The notes under the pieces were generated by a model. That model made no database searches. It saw only the letters and a program-made list of their open reading frames with translations, and was not told the origin of the DNA. The position numbers and the translations under genes are program-made. A stretch of DNA of 64,000 nt, taken from Symbiodinium microadriaticum. Lineage: Eukaryota; Sar; Dinophyceae; Suessiales; Symbiodiniaceae. Location of the stretch: assembly GCA_001939145.1 (NCBI GenBank), contig LSRX01000507.1, forward strand, positions 59,492 to 123,491. The letters are read 5' to 3'. Below, one piece after another: positions 24,650 through 35,653 of this stretch. Positions within the stretch are counted from its first letter, which is position 1; each line of letters begins with the position of its first letter.

Positions 24650-27455
24650 GATGATAGTTTTTGATATTCGTTGGGCGGCTGAGGGCTTGTATAGGGGAAG
24701 TATTAAGGGTCTTTATATCGGGAGAGAGCGCCCTTGTTTGTCCGTGGTGTTGAAAGCTTGCATCGCCTGCAGCAAGAGTGCAATGTTGGGTATATACGAC
24801 TGAATGATGTAAAAGTCCATAACGAAGACAGCCTGGTAGTGCAACTGGAGAAGACTTTTCAAACGCAACCCTAAACCCTCAAAACTTAAGTAGAAGCTAG
24901 TCCTACATCGCCCGTGATTTTCTTGTTGTTCGTACTTCTATGCAGTACCAGGTCGGACATGCCGCCCAATGAGCGTATGCAACAGTCAATTCGTCCCACG
25001 GCGAATAACTCCCCAGTCTAACTTAGGACGCTGCACTATTGGACTACCGATTATATTTGCTTTGTCTTGTCAGAGTCTACAGTACCTGTTCCAGAATGCC
25101 AGATAATCTTAACCCTAGATCCCCCGAACCGCTAACCTGAACCACTATCCCTAAGACATGCAAGACAAACCGCGAGATGACATGGCCGACCTCCAATCCA
25201 AAACACATGCGAAGCCTTGAGCTCTGAACCCCAGAGCCAAAACCACCCCGTCGGGCGCTTACATGACTACCACAAACTACCAAAGCCTGATCTGTCGTAG
25301 GAGGTCAACAAAGACCCACCCTACCATCCTACAAGTTCAAAGCGATCCAAGAGGCTTACAAAGTTTGGCTGTACCAGCGTATCGAATACTGTAATGTAAC
25401 GAATCAGTCCCAAGCCTTCGGTCCTGGAAAGTTGCTGAGAACCCAGCATTCGCCAATACCCACCCCTGGGCATGCTTCCTCTTCTTGAGTTTGGGGCCCC
25501 CTAAACTCTGCTGCAAAAGCGTCTGTGAGCTCTGCTAGTCAAGGATTTTTAGAATCCCATTTGCGGTGGCTTTAGTAACCCCCGAGCTTTTCGGTGGCTT
25601 TAGTAACCCTAGTAACCCCCGACCTCTTGGCACTTCACTGGCAAGTATGGCACGGTACCTCGATGTCAACCTACAGCCCGCTTTGAAACTACCCATGAAC
25701 ATTCAAGTAGCAGCGCTTAGCTCAAATTTGGAAATCCACAGTGTGAGACTGTCTTGCATAACCAAGCGGGGATTGAACTGCATCTCCGTTGCATGATATT
25801 GCGCAAGAACCCGAATCAAGTGACTAATGCCCCGGATGCTCCCCACCAGAAGACTCCACATAGTCCTGTGCCTACTAAAGACAAGCTGTAGAAGTATATG
25901 CTAGGCTTCTAATCGTCTGCCCCTACATGGTTTAAGGGGAAATTAAAGAAAGGAACGCAGCAAACGCCACCTTCTAGCACGCACACTCGCTCTTGCAATT
26001 TCAAGATTGAGGATGCATGGAATATGCAGGCTTAAACTGTGAGTGAGGGCAGAAAGGGAAAGGAGCTCAACTCACACGTTCTACAAGTACACGCTCGCGC
26101 TGGAAATTTTAGGGTGTCGGATGATGGGACAATCCCGATAAGCTCAGAGCGGGAGAGAGAGACAGCCTGCTTCGACACAGGTTAACACATTCTCAGTTCT
26201 TGATTCCCAAGTCAAGTCTTCGGATTGCAAGACCAAGGCGATTGTTCTGCATCTGGGTCTTTGCGAGGGTCTCGCTGCTGCCCTAAGAGTGCCGTAGGAG
26301 TCCGGGCACCTAACATTTAGCCACTTGCATGCACGCTAGTAACTAGTCATGATTGCTCACTAGCGCGTACGGGTGTAGATGGAACTTGCACAGGTACCGC
26401 GGACTAAGAAATATGGCAACCCTCAGAGGAGCGTGACCAGCTTTTCTAAATTACTGTACAAAAATCTACACCCCTAAACTTAGATGAAAAAGTCTCAAAC
26501 ACAATTTGAAGCCTCAACTCTGAAACCACACGATCCCTGAACTCAGAAACCCTGAATACTACTTCCTAAACCTAAGCTCTCCAACCATGCCTGTGGCTTT
26601 GCAGCGCCCTGGGTGCCAGGTCGTGCGAAGCACGGCAGCGCCCCGTCCGCCGGGGACTCGCAAGAAAATGGGCTGACAGCTCGGGCCCGAAGGTTTTGCG
26701 GACTTTAGGGTCTTAGGATTTAGAAGTCCGGGTCCGGGTTCAAGAACAGCGCTTAGCAAAAGCACAGGGCCAACCCAAGTCAGGGCCAAAGCCTGGATCC
26801 ATCTCCTCAGGTTCTATTGAACGTTAGAGTACAGGGCTAGAGGGCATCCACAAGACGAGGAGAAAGGGGGGTGGTAGGGGATCGAGGTCATTTCTGCAAT
26901 AGATTTCAGGCAAGTGTCTTCATCGACTTGCAGGCGGTTGGGTTGAGGTTGTCCACATCACAGCATCGAGATTGCGCAAGCAAAACCAAAGCGGTGCTGT
27001 TGCTTGGCAGGTCCAAACTCTCAGACAGTCTGTGCTGCCTCTGCAAAGGTGGCTATGCGGTGCCTTTCAACTTTCGGCTCCCAGAACAAGCCCTACACCA
27101 GCCCTATATGCCCGAATTTTAGGGTTTCGCGTGTACACTGTATGGTGCAGGGTCTTGGCAGCAAGGCGAATCAGCGTACTGTCTATAAACTCAGGAAAGC
27201 AGCGGTGGAGGACATGGCGAGGGGGCGTTCCCCGAGACTCCGACATCCTTCTTATTACTTGGACTTGCATTTAAACAACAGAATCCTCGCGCCATGTGCA
27301 GGAACCCTCGATAGTTGCAGGAAGGTTCGTTGACTTAGCGTCCCTATAGTGAAAGAGTGCATGACGCACCGGGACCCAGGAAAGCAGCCAAATTTGGCAA
27401 CCGCTCTTGTGTCTTCTGTAAGATAAGAACCCAAGAAACCCTGAAGTCACAGACC
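24650..27455. other. Non-coding or intronic stretch
   Basis: Telomere-like degenerate tracts, a short duplication GGTGGCTTTAGTAACC at 25565 and 25592, and two weak exon-like segments: AMQAFNTTDKQGR at about 24,735-24,773 after CTGCAG|G, and FIDSTLIRLAAKTLHHTV at about 27,140-27,200. Neither is secure. Confidence 0.5.
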
Positions 27456-27459
27456 AAAC

Positions 27460-27516
27460 CGGCAAGAATCTCGAGCCTCGCGGCCGAGTGTTCGTTTGTC
27501 GAAATCTTTGCTGAGC
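27460..27516 (-). CDS. Exon of unknown product
   Basis: Strong acceptor TTTGTTTGCAG|G and donor G|GTTTGG. All frames are open; the best reads SAKISTNEHSAARLEILA. It could close the PPR-like gene or belong to the 5' part of coiled-coil gene 2. Confidence 0.4.
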
Positions 27517-30500
27517 CTGCAAACAAATGACTTCTCTGTGAGGTTAGGGAAATGAGGTTGTATAGGTCACGGGGTCTGGCGGTTCGCTTGCGGTCTACAG
27601 CTGGGGGTTTCTGGAACTTGCAAAGAATTTGCAACGTGAGCAAAAAGGAGTCTGAATGCCCCGAGGAGTGCGCATCACCAAAGACGCATAGCGCAAGACC
27701 ATGATTGACCCATTGCTACGACTACAACGTGCTATTAGTCCTTATTCTTGCTGGTGCTGCTCCTACCGCTGCTTTCTCTCTCCCTTGCATATGCCGGGCT
27801 GTCGATGACAGCACCGTTGCCTGACAGCCCCAGAAGTCATCAGCCATGCGATCCCAATATAATGGCGGGTCATTTCGTCATGTACTACTGTTGCTGCTAC
27901 GAATTACATACTGCTACCACTAGTCCCCGTTCTGCTCCTCATCCTCCTGTTCCGCTTGCTGCAAGCCTCTGGCTCAGGGTTTAGGGCCTGAGCTAAGGGT
28001 TTAGGAGAACTTTGAAGCCCCAAAACATGACTTCCAAACCGTATCATTTCTTCGCTGTGTGCCTGGGAGTCTCTCTCCTGAAAGCTGGCAGCTCACTCGG
28101 CGCCCTCGTGCTGGGCGTCTGCGCAGGTGGCAACATCATGACGCAAGGCTCTGGATCTGATCCTGAAAAGGGGTTACAGCTCGGGGTGCTTGCCGTTCTG
28201 GCTCCCTTGCCTCTAGAGTTTAGCGTTGTTCTTCTACACTTATGGCACTGTTAGGGTTTAGTTTAGGGTTCAGGCTATACTGGCGGCCTTACTGCTAGGG
28301 CGCGCTTGGTCGCCATAGCTATCTATTTATTAGTCAAACTTCTTCTCTGGGAGAGAATGGACAGTAGGTTAAGCTTCCTTTTGGGGCATCTTCTTCAGTG
28401 CGTGGACGCGTTTCACTGACATTCTTGCAAGTATATGGTATATGGAACCAGGTAGAGCAGATCCGAATACCCCTACAATTAAGCCCTAAAGCCCTCAGCT
28501 CTACAACCCGCATCTTGACTGGCAGTACACCAAATGGCTGCAGCGGATTTGCCGGGAAGATCAATGAGGTTGAGGCCCTCGAGCTTTACTAATAGCGTTT
28601 ACACTTACACCTAGATTGACCTAGATCTAAGGGGCTTTGTAGGCTTCAGCGATTCAGACTCCTGGAAACCAGTTTTGGGGGATCTCGGGCCTAAGGACTG
28701 TAGGGGTTTGGGGCCTTAATGGCCTTAAGGCTGTAGGCTATTGCGGCGCTGAGCTTTCAGGCGGTTTCCATCATGACCCAACCGCTCTTTGTGTAGTGCT
28801 GATGCGCAAATCCTGCCTTATTGCTAGGTCCGGGTGAGCAGGTACTCAAGGGGAATGCAGGATTCTGTCCATCTGCAATAGCATGGTATTGTGCACGTTG
28901 TACAGGGTTGTGGGGAGGGCTGCTTGAGGGCTCAGGTGCTGTGGGGTTTTAAGTTCTGTTCTTTCTCTGGCAAATGATACTGAACATGAAACCACTCCAC
29001 CTCAAACCCGAATGGAAACCTAAATGCTAGACTCCTAGGCCCTACTTGAAGGATCACGGCACATGGTAAGTAGCTTCTAAGAGAAGCTTCTGCGTAAGGT
29101 TCACGGGATTAAGGTTTGGGGGTTCGGGAGATTCGGGCTTAGAGCTATGACCACATTTCAGCATCCTTCACGCGGAAACCAGGTCTCCAAACCAATGGCC
29201 CCCAGCCCAAAACCCTAACCTTAAGACAGCTCAATCCACCAACAAAGCTGCATCCGAGAAAGCTCCTTAGCTAAACATTCAGGGAGCAGACGCATCCTCT
29301 GTCAAGGCTTCGCGAGCTGGTCTGAAGAGATACTAATTGTTGTTTCTTGAGATCAGAGGTCCCATGTTTGGGCCCTTGTATTGAGGACCTGCTTTTGTGG
29401 GACCTGTATTGGGAGTCCCCATTATCTGAATCCCTGTACGGTAAACCAGATGTACGCCCACAACGTCATCGATGCCCCAGACTGAAACGACCCCCAGCTT
29501 GTATGAACCACAAGTTTCATCCTACTCTGCATAGACAAAATCCTACATCATTCTGCGGAGCCTGAACTCTTCAGCTATACCCCGGATCCTGAACCCTGAA
29601 GCCCTCCCTGAACCCTCGAAGCCGATGTAGCCCAAACTCTCCATGAAGTCCAAGACCTACTGGAAATCACGAAAAGCCCATGCAAAAGAAGACAACAACA
29701 CGTTTCTATAAACCCTAAACCCTAAACCCTAAACCTGAACCCTAACTGTGTGGCTGGCCCAAAGGCCGGCTCGATCACAGGCGGCGACGGCCGAGGCATA
29801 AGCCGAATGCCTTGGGAAACCGCGGCTCTTTGGAAGCAAGGTTTAATTAGGGTTTAGAACATAAGGTGTATAAGCATATCGGGTTTAGGGTTTAAGGTTT
29901 AGGCTTATCGGGTTTGGGGTTTAGGGATGATGCACCACACTCGCAATCCATCGCACACAGAAAAGGCTACGTCACAAATGACAGCAAAACCACGTATACC
30001 GAGAGGCTGAAATGTAGCTCCCTTTGAACCCCTTTATGTCTGAATATCGGGCCGTAACCATGAACTATGGACTAGCCAAACAAGTGCTGCGCCTGTGAGA
30101 CTTTAAGCAAAATTCTACAGGGTCCTGTCACATCCTTAGAGCCTATCAACCGCAATCATAGGCCCCCCTGCGAGGGTGTCGGAAGCCACTCCGATGCGTT
30201 GGACACCAAGGCCTCGGTATATCCGACTTGTAAAGGCCAAAATGTCTACACTCACTACATATCCCTTATGAGCCCCGTTTGTTCAATCTGAAAGCAAACT
30301 CCATTGGCCCGTTGAACTTTGGAATTAGAGGGCCCAGGGGCCGCAGGGCGATTCCCATCAAGGTTTACTCTATTTTCCAATGCAGGCTTCTGTTGCTAAC
30401 TCCAGGCTTTGCAGGCTTTAGGATTTCCGAACTAGGCTTCTTGACTTATCGAATTGGACTCCGAACAACAATGGCCGCAGACCTTAAGCCACATCCAGCA

Positions 30501-31786
30501 AAGGCTCCGATTCCCACACCACCAACTCGAAAGCTTTGATAACCTCTGAGCACAAAGCGATTGCGCTGTGCCAGGCGGCACCACGCGCACAGGCCGCCAC
30601 CTGGGCATGCATTCAGGATTCAGGGTTTCGGGTTCAGGGTGCAGGTGTCGGGTTTCGGCAGATGTCAGCTCCCTGATCGAAACGGTTTGTGCATCAAAGG
30701 CTTTAAGTACACACCCAACTCCCTTCCATCGTGGCCCAAACACGGTCTATTGTGGACCATATTGGTTGTACACAAAGGGTACCTCGGAAGTTCTGGTAGG
30801 CGGCTTCCAATGGTTTCGAGGTAAACCCTACCCGCATTCCCTGTGGCATGTATCCTGAACACGCACACCTGGGCAGCTGGCGGCTGCAGAGTGGGCCAAC
30901 CAGTCGACACCATCCGTCGCCTGGTCACCTGCAGCAAACATTGGCTGTTCGCCCGGCGGTTTATATGAAGAGCTTAGCACGACCGTACTGCTGTTGCACG
31001 AACATCCTGCATTGTGGGGCATGCAGGATTTTGTCTATCAGCACGATCCCACGAATGTGGCTGGTCCTACGAGCGAGTCCCAAGGAACAACCTCACCATT
31101 CTTGGAGGCTTCCATATCCCATAAGCCCTGAACCCAACTTCTACAACGCTACACCCTGCACTGAATCCTCAACGCACGACTAACTGAATTTCAAGCCCTG
31201 ATCCCTGAAAAGTACACTGTATGGTGTGAACCGCCTGATCAGCGTTTTTTGCCTGCGCCGGACTGTCTGCGGCTTTGCCGCTGAAGCCGAAGCTATCGGA
31301 CTCACTGGGATGGCACGGAGGCCCCGTCGACGAGCCATGGATACCGGGTGGTAGCTTAGAGTGGGCTAGGCGGCTAGGGTTTAAGGCAGCAAGACAAAGG
31401 GCTTATGGGGTGGGTTAGGCTTAGGGTTAACTGGGCCGGTCAAATCTGGCCAGGGAGTTTAGTTTCAGATGGTCTTGCGTTGCGGGTAGCTCGGGGTTTT
31501 GGGGGGGGCCAAGCGCTCATAGCTCTTCGGTCGAAGAGGAAGCACTATGGTGAACGCATCAAACTGTATAACGATGGTTTCGTGTACCATCATGCCATGC
31601 CGGCACCCTGAACACCAAGAGCGTGCAGATCCCCAAGCGGTGATAGTGCACCACGACAACCACGACCACGACCACCGCCACGACCACAAAGATGGTCCAC
31701 AACCTCAAGAATCGCTCCCATCTGTCGCAGCAGAAGCAGTCGTAGCGGCAGGAGGTCTGGTGGCCGTCCAGCTGCTTCAGGACAAC
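27460..31786 (-). CDS. PPR-like gene region, possibly PPR-SMR (tentative)
   Basis: Scattered exon-like segments on the minus strand. The most informative, at 30544-30600, reads VAACARGAAWHSAIALCSE, like the dinoflagellate PPR consensus (A-C-x-x-G-x-x-W-x-x-A-L). Further 3', 28531-28577 reads GLNLIDLPGKSAAAI, which could be the DLHG segment of an SMR domain. PPR proteins bind organellar RNA. Exons do not yet join in phase, so this is a region call rather than a gene model. Confidence 0.35.
28531..28577 (-). CDS. Possible SMR-domain exon
   Basis: Reads GLNLIDLPGKSAAAI, acceptor TCGAG|G, donor TG|GTGTAC. DLPG could stand for the DLHG motif of SMR domains that follow PPR arrays. A G3-like DxPG of a GTPase is the alternative; neither can be proven here. 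Confidence 0.3.
29705..29931. repeat. Converging telomere-like arrays
   Basis: Three to four CCCTAAA units at 29708-29745 and TTTAGGG units at 29877-29931 face each other across about 130 bp, forming a large imperfect inverted repeat. The spacer contains a GC-rich segment (ggccggctcgatcacaggcg). Confidence 0.8.
30544..30600 (-). CDS. PPR repeat exon
   Basis: 19 codons, VAACARGAAWHSAIALCSE, between CCCAG|G and GAG|GTTATC. Matches the end of helix A and start of helix B of a pentatricopeptide repeat. Confidence 0.5.
31704..31786 (-). CDS. PPR-like region: exon of unknown product
   Basis: Acceptor TTGCCAG|G, donor GAG|GTTGTG, 83 nt. Two frames are open: CPEAAGRPPDLLPLRLLLLR (helical) and VVLKQLDGHQTSCRYDCFCC. 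Exon likely; frame and gene membership unsettled. Confidence 0.35.
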
Positions 31787-31899
31787 CTGGCAAAATCGTT
31801 CCGTCCGTGTACTGGCGGGATTCTGCACTCTACGGACACCCTTCCTTACCGCACTGCTTCCCCCGTGTCTGGTAAGTTTGGAGAGCGTCCAACAGGCTT

Positions 31900-33580
31900 G
31901 CCCATGTAAACCTGGCTTTTTCTTACCCTCCCCTCCCCCACCCCCCTTCCCCTCCCGCGAAAACGTGGCTTTTCGGTATGCTCTCCTGTTGCACCCTGCA
32001 CCACCATTGCACTCTCTGAGGTTTCCTGGAACTGACTTTCCTTATGAAAAAGCCTGAAGCAAAGCCAACGGTCTCTTTTTCTCACACACCTTCAGCCTCA
32101 GCACAGCATATTCCGATCAGTCTTGATGTTCAAAGCTCACCACGTTGTAGATGAACATACATCATGATATGCGGCACACAGGGGTCCAGGATTGCTCTAC
32201 CCTTCTTTCCTGATTGATCTTACAGGTCGTCTCGATTGATATCTGCATCTTACGGCAGATCCGACTTCAAAACATCTTGTGATTCGAACTCGGACGCTGA
32301 CCAACCACAGCAGCGGTTCACCAGCAGCCGAACATGTAGAAACAGTCAAGGTTGGTATTGTCCGCAAGGCTGATAACTTCTTCCCACTGCCCATGCACGA
32401 GTCAGCCACTTGGACGAATCGTTCTTTCTTCCTTTCTTCACGATTCCGCAATACTCCCGATGATCTGGCTTGTCTTTGCTAACAATCCACACATGGCAGT
32501 TGGGGCCGTCGTTGAAACATGGACATAAACCCATGGTGATTCAACGTCTTCTTTCAATAAGGGTTACCACAGGGATCATAATAATCCCAATGTTCAAGCT
32601 CCTTACAAACGAGGGTTGACTCTTCCGAGGTCTACGTTGCACCTGGAATCCAGAGCCTGGCCAACGTCCTGGGAAATCCGCACCCGGAACATCGGAACGG
32701 GTGCGAGGACAAAGCATTGGGTCCGGGGGTTAGGGTTGTTGGTAGAGGCCTGACTAATAGGGCTTCGGGAGATATTCGAATATGTACTTCATGAAGAAAC
32801 ACCCAAAAATACTGTTGGCAGTTATTTGGGGACCTCTACTGGAATCTGTTGTTAGGGTCCTTCTTTTGCCGCAAGTAGAATGCCTCCCTCAGGCCGGGTG
32901 GACGATGAAGGATTTTAATCGGGATTTGGAGCTGGGGCTTTGTGAAGGGATTGGCCTTAGGGTTCAGGGTTTAGGGGTTGCGGGATAAGACGCTGTTCCC
33001 ACTTCTTCCCCGAAAACCGATGTTGCCTCAGTTATGAGGCGGCATTGCCTGCAGGTTCACGGTACTTCCAATCAGCTATACTTGTACTTAGGTCCTAGGT
33101 AAGTCTAGGGTTAGAAGTTCAGATATGCTCAACTTATACGTACCACGAACCTTGACGTGGAGATTGGGAACCACAGCTGCAAAGAAGGATGCCTGGAAGT
33201 GGCACAGAACCTTGCTCGGACAAGTCCGGATCTGCATGCGATCGGATCACCGCTAGTGTACAATCTGCATTCTGCTTTCGCAGCGCAGTGCGGCGGAGGC
33301 AAAGAGAGGTTCGTGCAATTCTGCAGCCTCTCCCCCTCTTCAAAACCAAAAACCCAAAATGAATCCTCCAACTATCCTCGTGTCTAAGAAGTCCTGAAAA
33401 ACTCCGCATATAACATAAGCTCCGAACACCTGAAGCCACCTCAAGCCACACCACAAGTAGCTCAGCCACGTTAGCTTTGGAACATCATCAGAGTTTGTTT
33501 AACAAAGTGATGAAAAGCAATCTAATACGACCCCTAATTAAACGGATCTTCATTGTAAGGTCCCATTGGCAGAAAGAGAC
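31900..33580. other. Intergenic or intronic, with an unassigned open segment
   Basis: At 32,350-32,535 the minus strand reads CPCFNDGPNCHVWIVSKDKP and onward, protein-like but without splice support; the overlapping frame at 32,200-32,450 is also open. Possibly a decayed element. Telomere-like sequence lies at 32,940-32,975. Confidence 0.4.
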
Positions 33581-33585
33581 ACTCG

Positions 33586-33678
33586 CTAGCTCAGCTGCAG
33601 CAGCTCCATGAAGGTGTCAAAGGACAGTTCCCCCGAGCCACCGGCTTCCACCTTCGCCAAGAGGTCATCCACCTGATC
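33586..33678 (-). CDS. CDPK terminal exon: degenerate EF-hand 4 and stop
   Basis: 31 codons including TAG. Reads DQVDDLLAKVEAGGSG then ELSFDTFMELLQLS. The geometry is EF-hand-like, but position 1 is Glu, position 3 Gly and position 12 Thr, so calcium binding is doubtful. Acceptor GTGCAG|G. It lies 4.5 kb from EF-hand 3, with a broken mobile element in between. Confidence 0.75.
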   Translation of the reverse strand, partial: DQVDDLLAKVEAGGSGELSFDTFMELLQLS

Positions 33679-35619
33679 CTGCACAGGGTTCAGGGCAACG
33701 CATCCCAAAGTCTAGGACTTAAGACCTTGATCCGAGAATCTCGGGCTTACGACCTTGATGAGTCCTACATAAAACTTAAAGTGATGCTCAACGATTGGCA
33801 TTCTCAGAGTTGTACAGAGGGGTCCAGCTTGCGCACGTAAACGTTTAGGAATAGGATGGCTATTGGACTTCGTGAGACTCAATGCTTCGATTCCGGGTGC
33901 AAGCATAAACATTTACGGCGGAAGCGACTGCTGCTCACCATCATCATCATCATCATCTTCTTCTTGTTCATAATCACAATCACCACCGTTATCGGGTTCA
34001 AGATTTAGCGGGATGCAGTTAATAAAGCATAATCATGTATTCGCTGACGCATTGTTGGCAGCTGTTGCAAAACAGGCAAAACAGTAACACATGTCATTAC
34101 TGTCTCAGTAGTAGTCGTTGCGACAAAGGGAGTTCCTCAGAATCTACGGTGGTCGATGCAATTGCCATTGCTGCGGCTGCCAAGGCAGCGGTTGTTGTTT
34201 CTTGCGGCTGTGGTAACAGCCGCCGTTGTGGTAGCTGTTATTGTAGGCAGTGGAAGTGGTGGCGGTGGTGTTGGTGGTGGTGGTAGTGAGTGGTGAATTT
34301 GGTGATGGTCACGACGTTGGTGTTCGAGGTGGTCGTGGTGCTGTCGGTGGTTGTCTGGTGGTGCTGGTGCTAGTGCTGGTGCTGGTGCTGGTGCTAGTGC
34401 TGGTAGGTGCTGGTGGTAGTGGTAGTGGTGGTGGTGGTGGTGGTGGTGGTGGTGGTCGTGTTAGTGGTAGTGGTAGTGGTAGTAGGTTTAGGAGTAGTGG
34501 TGGTAGTAGTAGCAGCAGCAGCAGGAGTAGTAGTAGTNGGTGGTGGTGGTGGTGGTGGTGGTGGCGGCGGCGGCGGTGGTGGTGGCAGCGGCGGTGGCGG
34601 TGGTTGTCGTCAGTGTCAATGTCGTAAAATAACAATGGTACTGGTAAAACTATGCAAATGATTGCACATCCATGCTAACACAGCCATGAGTATCATCACT
34701 TTTAGTCATTCAGGCCTCTTGACTGCAGAAGGTTTGCTTTTGAAGCCTTCAGGACACTTTGTTTCAGAATGCTTTGGGGCGTTGAAATTTGCAGGTTGTC
34801 AGACTTGCGTTGGCTTCGGGATCCGAAACACGGCTGCCTACGTATTGTGTATTAAACCAGGCACGATAACTCAGCCGTGAAACTTACTGAGCACTGCGTT
34901 TCGAAGTGTGCTTCCAAATGTTCACTCACAGTCCACAGCTTAGCCTGCCTTGCGCTTCTCCGCTTGCCAAATCCCTCGCACTGCACCACCATGAAGAATC
35001 TTGCGCAAGTCATCCTCTCAAGCAGAGTGCGCCGGAAGCCTTGTGATTAGATCGAAACGCTGCTGCACACGCCCTTTAGAAATCCCAGGTGACGTCTTTA
35101 GAAAACAGCATAATTCAGCTTTTCTGCCATTCTGCAATAGAGACCCTCAAACTACATCGAAAGAATGCAACATTAAGACACGTCGTCTTACCTTGTCACC
35201 GAGCCCCGCCCCCTTCAGGTCCCGTCGTTGCTACAGCACATCTGAATTTGCAAGTCAGGTCACCCTACACCCTAACTCGAAACCTTCCCCACAATATAAC
35301 CCTGGAGAGCTTTTAATAAGGTTGCCAGAGTGGCTCCGCAGTCGTTAACATGTTTCTGTTCTGCAGGCTGTGTACGAAGAAGGGAGTGTTGTACAGGCGG
35401 ACTCCTGATGGGCCTACATGTTACGAAACCCCAATAGGACCCACTCGCTTGTACATATATACGCATATTACCACACTGTACAGGCATAAGAGGTTAATGT
35501 CTTTGGGCCCGTATGTCCACCCCTGTAACTTCTGCACAGCAGATTGATGTCTTCGGGCCTCCCTCTCTCTCTTGCTCTCTTTCACTTTTTTTTTCTCTCT
35601 CTCTCTCTCTCTTTCTCTC

Positions 35620-35653
<34 letters not shown>

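Noticed and set aside
28012-28254. 80-codon hydrophobic plus-strand frame starting MKPQNMTSKPYHFFAVCLGV
   Set aside because: Resembles a two-helix membrane protein, but there is no splice or neighbour support and it is on the strand opposite to all secure exons.
34035-34661. Gly/Val/Trp/His-rich frames
   Set aside because: Low-complexity GGT block read in different frames; no non-repeat sequence.
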